Shown one piece after another: positions 44,606 to 53,554 of a DNA stretch of 64,000 bases (position 1 is its first letter; every line of letters starts with the position of its first letter). The DNA comes from Competibacter_A sp002352125 (lineage in GTDB: Bacteria > Pseudomonadota > Gammaproteobacteria > Competibacterales > Competibacteraceae). The notes under the pieces were generated by a model that saw only the letters and a program-made list of their open reading frames with translations, searched no databases and was not told where the DNA came from. The position numbers were made by a program, and so were the translations under genes. The stretch is from positions 1-64,000 of the forward strand of contig DAOROA010000017.1 of assembly GCA_035441325.1 (NCBI GenBank), in the 5' to 3' direction.

Positions 44606-45652
44606 ATGACCCTCGACGAACTATTGACTTTTTCTGTGACCAATAACGCTTCGGACCTGCATCTCTCGGCCGGCTTGCCGCCGATGATCCGGGTGGACGG
44701 CGATGTGCGCCGCATCAACGTCCCGCCGCTCGACCACAAGGTGGTGCACGGCCTGATCTACGACATCATGAACGACAAACAGCGCAAGGACTACGACGAA
44801 TTTCTGGAATGCGATTTTTCGTTCGAAATTCCCAAGCTGGCTCGGTTCCGCGTCAACGCGTTCAACCAGGACCGGGGCGCGGCGGGCGTGTTTCGCACCA
44901 TTCCCACCCAGATCAAGAGCTTGGAAGATCTCGGCTGTTCGCCGGTGTTCCGGGATCTGATCGCTGCCCCGCGCGGGTTGATTCTCGTGACCGGCCCAAC
45001 CGGTTCGGGCAAGTCCACCACCCTGGCGGCGATGATCGACTACATCAACAAAAACGAATACGGCCACATTTTGACCATCGAAGATCCGATCGAATTCGTT
45101 CACCAGAGCCAGCGCTGCCTGGTCAACCAGCGCGAGGTGCATCGCGATACGCTCGGTTTCAACGAAGCGTTGCGCTCGGCGCTGCGCGAGGATCCCGACA
45201 TCATCCTGGTCGGCGAAATGCGCGACCAGGAAACCATCCGGCTGGCGCTGACCGCCGCCGAGACCGGCCACCTGGTGTTCGGCACCCTGCACACCAGCTC
45301 CGCTCCCAAAACCATCGACCGCATCATCGACGTGTTTCCCGCCGGCGAGAAACCGATGGTGCGCTCGATGTTATCCGAGTCGCTGCGGGCAGTGATTTCG
45401 CAGGCGCTGCTCAAGAAAAAAGGCGGCGGGCGAACCGCCGCTTGGGAAATCATGGTCGGCGTCCCCGCCATCCGCAACCTCATTCGCGAGGATAAGGTCG
45501 CGCAGATGTATTCATCCATCCAAACCGGTGCGGCTTACGGAATGCAAACGCTCGACCAGCATTTGCTGGAACTGGTCAAAAAGGGTTTGGTCGCTCGTGA
45601 CGAAGCTGCTACCTATGCCCAGAACAAGGCGTCGTTCCGGCAACAGATGTAA
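44606..45652 (+). CDS. pilT: Type IV pilus retraction ATPase PilT
   Basis: The 348-residue hexameric ATPase depolymerises type IV pili and drives twitching. Walker A GPTGSGKST is at residues 130-138; the Asp box, Walker B (REDPDIILVGEMRD) and His box follow. The retraction-specific motif AIRNLIRE is present near residue 290, which separates PilT from PilB. The ATG at 44606 is preceded by GCGGGAG; the long frame upstream overlaps yggS on the other strand and is not coding. Confidence 0.96.
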   Translation: MTLDELLTFSVTNNASDLHLSAGLPPMIRVDGDVRRINVPPLDHKVVHGLIYDIMNDKQRKDYDEFLECDFSFEIPKLARFRVNAFNQDRGAAGVFRTIPTQIKSLEDLGCSPVFRDLIAAPRGLILVTGPTGSGKSTTLAAMIDYINKNEYGHILTIEDPIEFVHQSQRCLVNQREVHRDTLGFNEALRSALREDPDIILVGEMRDQETIRLALTAAETGHLVFGTLHTSSAPKTIDRIIDVFPAGEKPMVRSMLSESLRAVISQALLKKKGGGRTAAWEIMVGVPAIRNLIREDKVAQMYSSIQTGAAYGMQTLDQHLLELVKKGLVARDEAATYAQNKASFRQQM

Positions 45653-45857
45653 GCATCTGGCGCGTGCCGCCGGATTAGAGCAACCGCGCGGCGCGCACCC
45701 GGCAAGATCAGGCCAGTTCATCGGATATCGACATCGGGCCGCAGCTCCCGGATAAGGAGAGTACCGTTTCCAGACTACCTTGCACCAGGGGATAACGGCG
45801 GCTGCAAACCCGGCCGGAACACGCTATCGCCATAACCGGCTCGCCATCCTGGCTGGT

Positions 45858-47147
45858 CTAGGACAGATCGACATTCTCCCTTTCGTATACGATCTGCCCG
45901 CGCAGCAGAGTGTGCGTGACCAAGCCTCGCAGTTCCCAACCCAGAAACGGCGTGTTCTGGCCACGACTGCGCAACGTGCCGGCCGCCATCCGCCAATCGG
46001 CAGCGGGATCGAAAACACAGACATCGGCTGGCGCACCCACTCCCAGATGGCCACCGTCCAGCCCCAGGATTCGGGCCGGTCCGCTGGTCAGGCGCTCCAA
46101 CACCATCGGGAGCGTCAAGGTTTCGTCCCGCGCCAGCCGCAGACTCAACGCCAGCAGCGTATCCAGGCCGGAAATGCCCGGCTCGGTGTCGCCGAAAGGG
46201 GCTTGCTTGGCGTCGGGTTCGTGCGGCTGATGATCGGAGCAAATCGCGCCCAACACGCCATTGGCCAAACCGGCCCGCAACGCGTCCCGGTCGCGCAAGC
46301 CGCGCAGAGGTGGCCGAACGTGGCATCGGCTGTCGAAACCCGCCAAATCGATCTCGGTCAGGTGCAACTGATGCACGGCGACATCGGCGGTCACCGGCAG
46401 CCCATCGGCTTGAGCCCGCGCCACCAGCTCCACGGAACGCGCGCAAGATAGCCGGCCGACGTGAACGCGCACGCCGATGTCGCGAACCAGTTCGAGATCG
46501 CGGGCGATAATACCGGTTTCCGCCGATGCCGGAATCCCGGGCAAACCCATCTGGGTACCGACCTGTCCCTCGTGAGCGACGCCGTGCCCCAACCAAGGAT
46601 CGATCGGGGTCAGAAATACGGTCAGATCGAAGGTGGCGGCGTACTCCAGCGCCCGCCGTAACACCAGCGTATTGGGCACCGGACGACCGCCATCGCCGAC
46701 GCCGATACAGCCGACGTCTTTGAGGGCCGCCATTTCCGCCAACCGCTCGCCGCGCAAGCGATGAGTCAGTGCGCCCAGCGTCAAGACGCGCGCCTGTCCG
46801 GCTGCTTCGGCGCGGCGACGGATCAACTCCACCACCGACGGCTCGTCGATGACCGGATCGGTGTCCGGCGGACAAACCAGGGTGGTGATGCCGGCGGCGG
46901 CGGCGGCTCGCGTTTCGCTCGCGATGGTCGCCTTATGCTCTTGGCCGGGCTCGCGCAACCGGGCGCAAAGATCGATCAATCCCGGACAAACGATGCGGTC
47001 GCGGGCGTCGATGATCCGCTCGACCGCGAAGCCATCCGGCGGCCGGCCGACGCCAGCGATGCATCCTTCGGCAACGAACAAATCCAAAATCGCGTCGATC
47101 TGACGAGCCGGATCGATCAGGCGGCCGCCACGGATGACGATACGCAT
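45858..47147 (-). CDS. Catalytically inactive dihydroorotase homologue (PyrC')
   Basis: The 429-residue amidohydrolase-fold protein resembles class I dihydroorotases. However, the metal-binding DxHxHLREPG motif is changed to IDLCARLREPG (residues 58-68), with Cys61 and Arg63 replacing both histidines. Later blocks survive, such as CSDHQPHEPDAKQAPFGDTEPGISGLDTLL. In Pseudomonas such a protein, called PyrC', has no dihydroorotase activity and is needed for assembly of aspartate transcarbamoylase with PyrB. Here its ATG overlaps the pyrB stop codon (TGATG), which fits a fixed-ratio PyrB/PyrC' complex. A true pyrC should lie elsewhere on the chromosome. Confidence 0.9.
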   Translation of the reverse strand: MRIVIRGGRLIDPARQIDAILDLFVAEGCIAGVGRPPDGFAVERIIDARDRIVCPGLIDLCARLREPGQEHKATIASETRAAAAAGITTLVCPPDTDPVIDEPSVVELIRRRAEAAGQARVLTLGALTHRLRGERLAEMAALKDVGCIGVGDGGRPVPNTLVLRRALEYAATFDLTVFLTPIDPWLGHGVAHEGQVGTQMGLPGIPASAETGIIARDLELVRDIGVRVHVGRLSCARSVELVARAQADGLPVTADVAVHQLHLTEIDLAGFDSRCHVRPPLRGLRDRDALRAGLANGVLGAICSDHQPHEPDAKQAPFGDTEPGISGLDTLLALSLRLARDETLTLPMVLERLTSGPARILGLDGGHLGVGAPADVCVFDPAADWRMAAGTLRSRGQNTPFLGWELRGLVTHTLLRGQIVYERENVDLS

Positions 47148-48127
47148 CAACTGTTCTCCCCAGTTGGACGAGCGTGGTTGCCCAGAGTAATGGACATGAT
47201 CGCCATCCGCACAGCGATACCGTTGGTGACTTGCTCCAGAATCACCGAACGCGGTCCATCGGCTACCCGCGAATCGATTTCCACGCCGCGGTTGATCGGG
47301 CCAGGATGCATGACGATGGCGTCCGGCTTGGCCAATTCCAACCGCTCCTCGGTCAAACCGTAACGCTGGAAAAATTCCTGTTCGGTTGGCAACAACGCGC
47401 CTTCCATCCGCTCCTTTTGCAAGCGCAACATGACCACCACATCCACGTCTTGCAGTCCTCGCCTCAGATCGTGGAACACTCGCACGCCCAGCGTCTCGAC
47501 CTGAGCCGGCAACAGCGTGCGGGGAGCGATGACCCGGATATCGGCGGCGCCGAGAATGTTGAGGGCGCGAATCAGCGAACGCGCCACCCGCGAATGCAGG
47601 ATGTCGCCGACGATGGCGACTTGCAAGACAGAGAAATCCGGTTTGTGGCGGCGGATGGTAAACACGTCCAGCATGGCTTGAGTGGGATGGGCATGGCGGC
47701 CATCGCCAGCGTTGAGCACAGCGATGTGTGGTTTGACGTGGCGAGCCACGAATTCCGCCGCACCGCTTTGCTGGTGACGCACCACGAACATGTCGCACTG
47801 CATCGCTTCGATGTTTTGCAAGGTATCCAGCAGGCTTTCGCCCTTGACCGTGGACGAATGGGCGATGTTGAGGGTGAGCACGTCGGCCGACAGCCGCTTG
47901 GCCGCTAACTCGAAGGTGGTTCGAGTGCGGGTGCTGGCCTCGAAAAACAGGTTGACCACGGTCTTGCCGTGCAGGGTCGGCAGTTTCTTGACCCGGCGCT
48001 CGGCCACGCCGCGCAAGGATTCGGCGGTGTCGAGAATTTCCGTCAGATGGCGGCGACTCAACCCTTCCACGGTCAGGAAGTGCAGGAGGCGGCCCTGGCG
48101 ATCCAGTTGCATGTTGGCGGTGCTCAT
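47147..48127 (-). CDS. pyrB: Aspartate carbamoyltransferase catalytic chain
   Basis: The 326-residue enzyme joins carbamoyl phosphate to aspartate in pyrimidine synthesis. The carbamoyl-phosphate motif is NLFFEASTRTRTTFELAA, with GDGRHAHPTQAMLD and MHPGPINRGVEIDSRVADGP. The N-terminal stretch is longer than in E. coli PyrB, as in the Pseudomonas type that binds PyrC'. Its start overlaps pyrR by four bases, and its stop overlaps the PyrC' start by one base. Confidence 0.96.
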   Translation of the reverse strand: MSTANMQLDRQGRLLHFLTVEGLSRRHLTEILDTAESLRGVAERRVKKLPTLHGKTVVNLFFEASTRTRTTFELAAKRLSADVLTLNIAHSSTVKGESLLDTLQNIEAMQCDMFVVRHQQSGAAEFVARHVKPHIAVLNAGDGRHAHPTQAMLDVFTIRRHKPDFSVLQVAIVGDILHSRVARSLIRALNILGAADIRVIAPRTLLPAQVETLGVRVFHDLRRGLQDVDVVVMLRLQKERMEGALLPTEQEFFQRYGLTEERLELAKPDAIVMHPGPINRGVEIDSRVADGPRSVILEQVTNGIAVRMAIMSITLGNHARPTGENS

Positions 48128-48621
48128 GGCGCGGTGTGCAGAATCAGTTGCAAGGGCTCGGGACCGGTGAGCCGGATGTGGCTGCCGGGGGGTAGTTCCA
48201 GCCTGGAGCCGGCCACATGCGCTTCGATCGGCAGCTCCCGGCCACCGCGATCCACCAGTACCGCCAACAACACCGAAGCGGGCCGGCCGTAATCGAACAG
48301 TTCGTTCAGCGCAGCGCGGATGGTGCGGCCGGTGTACAGCACGTCGTCGATCAGCACGAGATGGCGGCCGTCTACGTCGAACGGCAGCTCCGAGGGACGA
48401 ACCTGCGGATTGACGCCGATCCGGCTGAAATCGTCGCGATAGAAGGAAATGTCCAGTTGGCCGAGCGGGGTTGCAAGACCGAGCCGCTGCCGCAGCCGCT
48501 CGGCGACCCAGACGCCACCGGTGTGAATGCCGACCAAGGCGGGGTCGGCGATGCCGCGTCGGGCCAGCAATTCCCGCAATTGCACGGCCATCGCTTCGAT
48601 CAGGAATTCGGCGTCGCGCAC
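48124..48621 (-). CDS. pyrR: PyrR bifunctional pyrimidine regulator/uracil phosphoribosyltransferase
   Basis: The 165-residue PRTase-fold protein has the PRPP loop LVLIDDVLYTGRTIRAAL and the family blocks ALVGIHTGGVWVAERL and DISFYRDDFSRIG. The GTG start at 48621 puts VRDAEFLIEAMA at the usual N-terminus and overlaps the ruvX gene by 22 bases. In Gram-positive bacteria PyrR attenuates the pyr message. In Pseudomonas-type clusters it sits first in pyrR-pyrB-pyrC'. Whether it regulates here cannot be seen, since I find no clear attenuator in the short overlaps. Confidence 0.9.
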   Translation of the reverse strand: MRDAEFLIEAMAVQLRELLARRGIADPALVGIHTGGVWVAERLRQRLGLATPLGQLDISFYRDDFSRIGVNPQVRPSELPFDVDGRHLVLIDDVLYTGRTIRAALNELFDYGRPASVLLAVLVDRGGRELPIEAHVAGSRLELPPGSHIRLTGPEPLQLILHTAP

Positions 48622-49097
48622 GATGCGAGGCTCCGTCGTTGGTTGAACCAGCTTTCCAGGATAACGGCCGCCGCCTCGGCATCCAGCGCGGTATCGCTTT
48701 TGCGGCGGTTGGTGGCAGCAGCTTCGAACTGTCGTTGCTCGGCTTCCCAGGAAGACAATCGCTCGTCGATGGTGGTCACCGGCAGGCGAAATCGCCCGTG
48801 CAACTGGCGACCGAAGCGCAGCGCGGCTTCGGTCACGGCGCTGGCGGTGCCGTCGGCGTGGCGCGGTACGCCCACGACCAGCAGATCCGGCCGCCACTCG
48901 GCGATCAGCCGGCCGATGGCGTCCCAATCGGGGCGTTGCCGCCGAACCGGCAGAGTACGGAGGGGACGGGCGGAGCCGGTGATCCCCTCGCCGACCGCGA
49001 CGCCGATGCGGAGCCGGCCGAAGTCGAAACCCATCGCCACCCGGCAGGACGAGAAATCGCTCGCCGGTTCCAATCCGCGATCAGGCGTGGCCGGCAT
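48600..49097 (-). CDS. ruvX: Holliday junction resolvase-like protein RuvX/YqgF
   Basis: The 165-residue RNase H-fold protein begins with an extension of about 20 residues followed by AMGFDFGRLRIGVAVGE, the first active-site Asp region. VTTIDERLSSWEAE and SDTALDAEAAAVILESW are the other family blocks. YqgF proteins act in 16S rRNA 5'-end processing and possibly DNA junction resolution. It overlaps yqgE by 17 bases and pyrR by 22 bases, in the conserved order yqgE-ruvX-pyrR-pyrB. Confidence 0.93.
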   Translation of the reverse strand: MPATPDRGLEPASDFSSCRVAMGFDFGRLRIGVAVGEGITGSARPLRTLPVRRQRPDWDAIGRLIAEWRPDLLVVGVPRHADGTASAVTEAALRFGRQLHGRFRLPVTTIDERLSSWEAEQRQFEAAATNRRKSDTALDAEAAAVILESWFNQRRSLASCATPNS

Positions 49098-49650
49098 CGG
49101 AGGACAGCAGATTCAGGTCGACTCCCAGCAGGGCGGCGGCGGCCGACCAGCGCTGGTCGCTGGGTTTGTAGAACAGGATGTCGAGATCGGCCGGAGTCGA
49201 TAGCCATGCGTTGTCCGCCAGTTCTTGCTCCAGTTGTCCCGGCCCCCAGCCGGCGTAGCCGAGCGCGACCAGGAGGTGTTCCGGACCTTCGTTGCGCGCC
49301 ACCGCTTGCAGGATATCGCGGGAGGTCGTGATACCGATTTGTTCGGTAACGCGGAGCGTGGCGCCCCATTGCCCGATCGGGCTGTGGATGACGAAACCCT
49401 GCTCCGGCTGGACCGGCCCGCCCTGGTATACGGGCAAAGCAGCCAGATCGGATCGGTCGGTGACGATTTGCAGGTGTTCCAACAATTGCCCGAGCGACAA
49501 ATGCAATGGCCGATTGATGACCAATCCCAGCGCACCGCTGGCGTTATGCTCGCTAATGTAGGTGACCGTCTGAAAAAAGTTCGGATCGGCCAGCGTCGGC
49601 ATGGCGATCAGGAACTGGTTGGTCAGATAGGTGGTTTCGGACATGGCCAT
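49081..49650 (-). CDS. YqgE/AlgH family protein
   Basis: The 189-residue protein has the family blocks LTNQFLIAMPTLADPNFFQTVTYI, HNASGALGLVINRPL, VYQGGPVQPEQGFVIHS and a late ALGYAGWGPGQLEQELADNAW. The biochemical function is unknown. The gene starts at ATG 49650 (or 49644 two codons later); a GTG at 49665 is less likely. It is the promoter-proximal gene of the ruvX-pyr series. Confidence 0.93.
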   Translation of the reverse strand: MAMSETTYLTNQFLIAMPTLADPNFFQTVTYISEHNASGALGLVINRPLHLSLGQLLEHLQIVTDRSDLAALPVYQGGPVQPEQGFVIHSPIGQWGATLRVTEQIGITTSRDILQAVARNEGPEHLLVALGYAGWGPGQLEQELADNAWLSTPADLDILFYKPSDQRWSAAAALLGVDLNLLSSDAGHA

Positions 49651-49825
49651 AGTATCGGAATTCACCGGTTTCTTGACAAGCGGCCGACGGTCGCACCCCG
49701 TGGCATCGGCTAGCGATTGCCGCTAGCCCGATCACGGCGGGGCGATCGTGGTCAGGCGAGCATGGCGAATCGACCGATCATCCCGCCGGGTTCGGTCCAC
49801 CGCGGCGTCGGCCAAACCGATCGCA

Positions 49826-51331
49826 TCATTCCTTCTCGCCCACCGTCTGCGGTTCGTCCAAACCCCGCTCGGCCAACGCTGCCGCCCGGAACAAGGCGCG
49901 ACCCTTGTTCATGGTCTCCTCCCACTCGCTCGCGGGAACCGAATCGGCGACGATACCGGCGCCGACTTGAACATGCAGCATTTCATCCTTGAGTACAGCG
50001 GTGCGAATGGCGATGGCGGTATCCATGTTGCCGGACCACGACAAGTAACCGACCGCCCCGGCGTAGATGCCGCGCTTGACCGGCTCCAGCTCGTCGATGA
50101 TTTCCATGGCCCGAATCTTGGGTGCGCCGCTGACCGTGCCAGCCGGGAAAGTCGCCCGCAGCGCGTCCATCGCGGTTAGGCCGGAACGCAAGTGGCCGGT
50201 AACGTTCGAGACGATGTGCATGACGTGCGAATAGCGTTCGATCACCATCTTCTCGGTCAAGCGGACGCTGCCGGTCTCGCTGACCCGGCCCACGTCGTTG
50301 CGGCCCAGATCGATCAGCATCAAATGTTCCGCCAGTTCCTTGGGATCGGCCAACAGTTCGGCCTCCAATGCCTGATCCTGCTCCTCGGTGGCGCCGCGCT
50401 GGCGAGTGCCGGCGATGGGCCGCACCGTCAACAGACCATCCTCCAGCCGCATTAGGATCTCCGGCGAGGAGCCAACGATGTGCAACTCGCCCAGATTCAG
50501 GAAGTACATGTAGGGCGATGGATTCAGGCCGCGCAACGCCCGGTACAAATCCAGCGGCGCGGCCCGAAACGGCGCCGAAAGCCGTTGCGAGGGTACGACC
50601 TGCATGCAATCGCCGGCCAGAATGTACTCCTTGATCCGCTCGACCGCGTTTTCGAATCCCTGCTGGGTAAAGCCGGAGACGAATTCGATCTCCCGCGCGG
50701 CCGGCTGGGGACGGCGCGGCGCATACAGCGAGCGCGGCGCCCGCAACAGTTCGCTCCATTCGTCCAAACGTTGCTGCGCGCGGGAGTAGGCCCGCTCCAC
50801 CGCCGGGTCTACCAGGGTGATCAGATAAAGCCGTCCGGCCAAATTATCGAACACCACCACATCCTCGGAAACCAGCAGCAAAATGTCTGGGTTGTCCAGC
50901 GGATCGGGGTTGGGACAACGGGCCAGCTTGGGCTCGATGTAGCGGATGGTGTCGTAGCCGAAATAGCCGACCAGACCGCCGATGAAGCGCGGTAGCCCCT
51001 CCCCCGTCGCCGGTACCCGGTAGCGGTTTTGAAACTCCTGGAGCCAGGCCAGCGGATCGGGACAATCCAGCGACTCGACGATTTCGCCGGCGTGTTCGAC
51101 GGTCACGCGCTGGCCGCGCACCCGGACGATCTTGCGGCAAGGCAGACCGATGATGGAATAGCGGCCCCATTTCTCGCCGCCCTGCACCGATTCCAGTAAA
51201 TAGCTGTACGGTGCATCGGCCAGTTTAAGATAGGTGCTCAGTGGCGTATCGAGGTCGGCCAGCACTTCGCGGGCGACCGGAATCCGGTTGAAACCTTGCT
51301 CGACCAAGCGTTGAAAACTGTTCTGGTTCAT
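49826..51331 (-). CDS. trpE: Anthranilate synthase component I
   Basis: The 501-residue chorismate-using enzyme makes anthranilate, the first step of tryptophan synthesis, with the glutaminase subunit TrpG supplied elsewhere. The N-terminal feedback site contains TPLSTYLKLADAPYSYLLESVQGGEKWGRYS, with the Leu-Leu-Glu-Ser motif that binds tryptophan. The C-terminal core has PEILMRLEDGLLTVRPIAGTR, MLIDLGRNDVGRVSETGSV and GAPKIRAMEIIDELEP. The order rpe-gph-trpE on one strand is the Pseudomonas-like arrangement. No trpG gene is adjacent. Confidence 0.96.
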   Translation of the reverse strand: MNQNSFQRLVEQGFNRIPVAREVLADLDTPLSTYLKLADAPYSYLLESVQGGEKWGRYSIIGLPCRKIVRVRGQRVTVEHAGEIVESLDCPDPLAWLQEFQNRYRVPATGEGLPRFIGGLVGYFGYDTIRYIEPKLARCPNPDPLDNPDILLLVSEDVVVFDNLAGRLYLITLVDPAVERAYSRAQQRLDEWSELLRAPRSLYAPRRPQPAAREIEFVSGFTQQGFENAVERIKEYILAGDCMQVVPSQRLSAPFRAAPLDLYRALRGLNPSPYMYFLNLGELHIVGSSPEILMRLEDGLLTVRPIAGTRQRGATEEQDQALEAELLADPKELAEHLMLIDLGRNDVGRVSETGSVRLTEKMVIERYSHVMHIVSNVTGHLRSGLTAMDALRATFPAGTVSGAPKIRAMEIIDELEPVKRGIYAGAVGYLSWSGNMDTAIAIRTAVLKDEMLHVQVGAGIVADSVPASEWEETMNKGRALFRAAALAERGLDEPQTVGEKE

Positions 51332-51463
51332 GGCGATTACGGACTTTCCTAAACGGCGTAAACGAAAGGGTGACGCGAATCGGGATGCTGCGATTCTAGC
51401 CGCGCCATCGGAAGTCCGGGGCTGGTTTCGGGCAGGTGAAGCGAGGAGAAAAACGAGGAGACA

Positions 51464-52141
51464 TCAAGCGGCCTTGCTCAGCAGGGGAAACAATTCCGCG
51501 ATGGAACCGATCACGGCATCCGGCCGGGCTTCGCGGATATCGCGGCCGTGATTGTAGCCGTAAGGGACGCATACCACCGGACAACCGGCGTTGCGGGCGG
51601 CGCCCACATCGTTGAGCGAATCGCCGACCATCAAGCCCCGGCCGATAGGTACATCCAAACGTTCGGCGCAAAGCAGCAGCGCATCCGGTGCGGGCTTGGG
51701 GCGGGGAATGCACTCGCCGCCGACCACCGTGGCAAAAAAATGGCCGATACCCAGTTGTTCCAGCAGAGGCAAGGCGAACTCGGCCGGTTTGTTGGTCACG
51801 CAGGCCATCGGGAATCCGGCATCGCGCAGTTCGGCCAGACCCTCGCGCGCACCGGGGTACAGTTCGCTGTAGACGCTGATGTGGTCGGCGTAGGCAGCCT
51901 TGTACAGCGGTTTGGCGCGGGCGAACAATTCCGGCTCGGCGCGTCCGGCCATGTCGTCGGTCAGAGCGCGGTGGATCAGGTTGTCCATGCCGTTGCCGAC
52001 CCAAGCGCGGACTTGCGCTTCTTCGCGTGCCGGCAAACCCAGTTGCCGCAGCATGACGTTCACCGCTGCGGTCAGATCGGGCACGCTGTCCACCAGCGTG
52101 CCATCGAGATCGAAGAAAATGGCGGCGATATTCTCGAACAT
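51464..52141 (-). CDS. gph: Phosphoglycolate phosphatase
   Basis: The 225-residue HAD phosphatase shows the nucleophile motif AAIFFDLDGTLVDSVPDL, the Thr/Lys motif ACVTNKPAEF with PRPKPAPDALL, and the metal-binding GLMVGDSLNDVGAARNAG. It hydrolyses 2-phosphoglycolate and related small phosphates. It lies four bases after rpe in a tight operon leading to trpE. Confidence 0.93.
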   Translation of the reverse strand: MFENIAAIFFDLDGTLVDSVPDLTAAVNVMLRQLGLPAREEAQVRAWVGNGMDNLIHRALTDDMAGRAEPELFARAKPLYKAAYADHISVYSELYPGAREGLAELRDAGFPMACVTNKPAEFALPLLEQLGIGHFFATVVGGECIPRPKPAPDALLLCAERLDVPIGRGLMVGDSLNDVGAARNAGCPVVCVPYGYNHGRDIREARPDAVIGSIAELFPLLSKAA

Positions 52142-52144
52142 GAT

Positions 52145-52819
52145 TCAGCAGTCGGCCTTGGCGAGCTCCGCACGCATGGCGGCGATGGTGGCACGGTAGT
52201 CGGGCGTGTTGAAGATGGCGGAACCGGCGACGAAAGTATCGGCGCCAGCTTCGGCGATGGCGCGAATATTGTCGATCTTCACCCCGCCGTCCACTTCCAG
52301 GCGGATCGAATAGCCGCCATCGTCGATCATCCGGCGGACCTCGCGCAACTTTTTCAGGGTACCGTTGATGAAACTCTGGCCGCCAAAGCCGGGATTGACC
52401 GCCATCAATAGCACCATGTCCACCTTGTCCATGACGTACTTGAGATATTCGAGCGGCGTGGCGGGGTTGAACACCAACCCGGACTTGCAGCCGCAATCGC
52501 GGATGATTTGCAGGCTGCGGTCGATGTGTTCGCTGGCCTCGGGATGGAAGGTGATATAGCTGGCACCGGCGGCGGCGAAATCGGGGATGATGCGGTCCAC
52601 CGGCTTGACCATCAGATGGGCGTCGATGGGCGCGGTGACGCCGTGTTTGCGCAGCGCTTCGCAGACGATGGGGCCCACGGTCAGGTTAGGTACGTAATGG
52701 TTGTCCATCACGTCGAAATGGACAAGGTCCGCGCCCGCTGCCAGCACGGCATCGACTTCTTCGCCGAGCCGGGCGAAGTCGGCAGATAGGATCGACGGCG
52801 CGATCAGATAATCTCGCAT
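52145..52819 (-). CDS. rpe: Ribulose-phosphate 3-epimerase
   Basis: The 224-residue TIM barrel interconverts ribulose-5-phosphate and xylulose-5-phosphate. It starts with MRDYLIAPSILSADFARLGEEV and contains VHFDVMDNHYVPNLTVGP, APIDAHLMVKPVDRII, LLMAVNPGFGGQSFI and EVDGGVKIDNI, with the two catalytic Asp regions. Longer frames upstream run into the intergenic region and are not used. With tkt elsewhere in the window it provides the non-oxidative pentose-phosphate steps. Confidence 0.96.
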   Translation of the reverse strand: MRDYLIAPSILSADFARLGEEVDAVLAAGADLVHFDVMDNHYVPNLTVGPIVCEALRKHGVTAPIDAHLMVKPVDRIIPDFAAAGASYITFHPEASEHIDRSLQIIRDCGCKSGLVFNPATPLEYLKYVMDKVDMVLLMAVNPGFGGQSFINGTLKKLREVRRMIDDGGYSIRLEVDGGVKIDNIRAIAEAGADTFVAGSAIFNTPDYRATIAAMRAELAKADC

Positions 52820-52944
52820 AGTTGATCTCGGAGCGGTCTCGCGAGTTACAAGGACCGCGAGAAAATCAAACTGTACCCGAATAGCCGGGACTTGGCCAAC
52901 GCCCCAAGCGAGTTGGCTCGACGAAGCATGCGCGACCGAAGCGG

Positions 52945-53484
52945 TCAGCTCAGCCGTTGGAGTACCCGTTCCCGAAATTGGATCGCGGCTTGTGGATCGG
53001 GAATTTCGTCGGCCAAAGCGTCGATGGCAGCAGCCAGGTTGGTCGCGACACGAAAATGATCGGCGCAAACCAAACTGGCGATGGGCCCAATAAACTCTTT
53101 GAGCGCCTGCTCTAGGATTGTCTTTGCAGTGGCCGTCAAGAGCAAATGCGATGATTCCCGGACACGTTGGGATGGCGTGTTGTCCAGATTAGCGCCTTCT
53201 AAAATGGCCAATATGTCAGGAGTGGGTGGCAAAGTCATGTGGACAGGCGGTTGCGCGCCTACCGTGAAAGCAATATTGGCGCTGTCGATGCCGAGCACAA
53301 GAGGAATTGCATCGATGCCTTGCTTTTTCTGGGCTTGCAAAAAAACGATTTTGCCGCTTTGCAGGTTAATTTGGCACAACAACTGGCCTTTGCTGAGGAT
53401 ATACAGGATGCCGGTTTGCTTTTCCTGACACAATTTACGCAGACGGGCAATGATGGTCGATAAAGATAAGGACTGTTGAAACAT
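52945..53484 (-). CDS. PATAN-like (DUF4388) and DUF8082 domain protein
   Basis: The 179-residue protein has an N-terminal domain (about 1-95: SLSTIIARLRKLCQEKQTG, then GQLLCQINLQSGKIVFLQA) that resembles the PATAN/DUF4388 scaffolding domains of bacterial two-component systems. A C-terminal helical domain follows (TILEQALKEFIGPIASLV, then ALADEIPDPQAAIQFRERV) like DUF8082. There is no enzyme motif. Such proteins often sit with receiver, GTPase-activating or pilus/motility control modules. The neighbouring gene on the same strand encodes a heme-containing membrane sensor, and I infer that the two act together. The ATG at 53484 is chosen over the ATG at 53532 on domain grounds. Confidence 0.65.
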   Translation of the reverse strand: MFQQSLSLSTIIARLRKLCQEKQTGILYILSKGQLLCQINLQSGKIVFLQAQKKQGIDAIPLVLGIDSANIAFTVGAQPPVHMTLPPTPDILAILEGANLDNTPSQRVRESSHLLLTATAKTILEQALKEFIGPIASLVCADHFRVATNLAAAIDALADEIPDPQAAIQFRERVLQRLS

Positions 53485-53554
53485 GGTGGGCGTCTCGGGC
53501 AAATTTCGCCGGAGCGCGGAATACCGATCCATCGATCCCGCGCTTCTCTAGCAG

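Noticed and set aside
45775..46875. 366-residue minus-strand frame over pyrC'
   Set aside because: It is a shadow of the pyrC' frame with low-complexity Arg/Gly/Ser composition and no start signal.
49700..49735. Terminator near GGCTAGCG...CGCTAGCC
   Set aside because: The inverted repeat is good but has no T tract in either direction, so I do not call a terminator.
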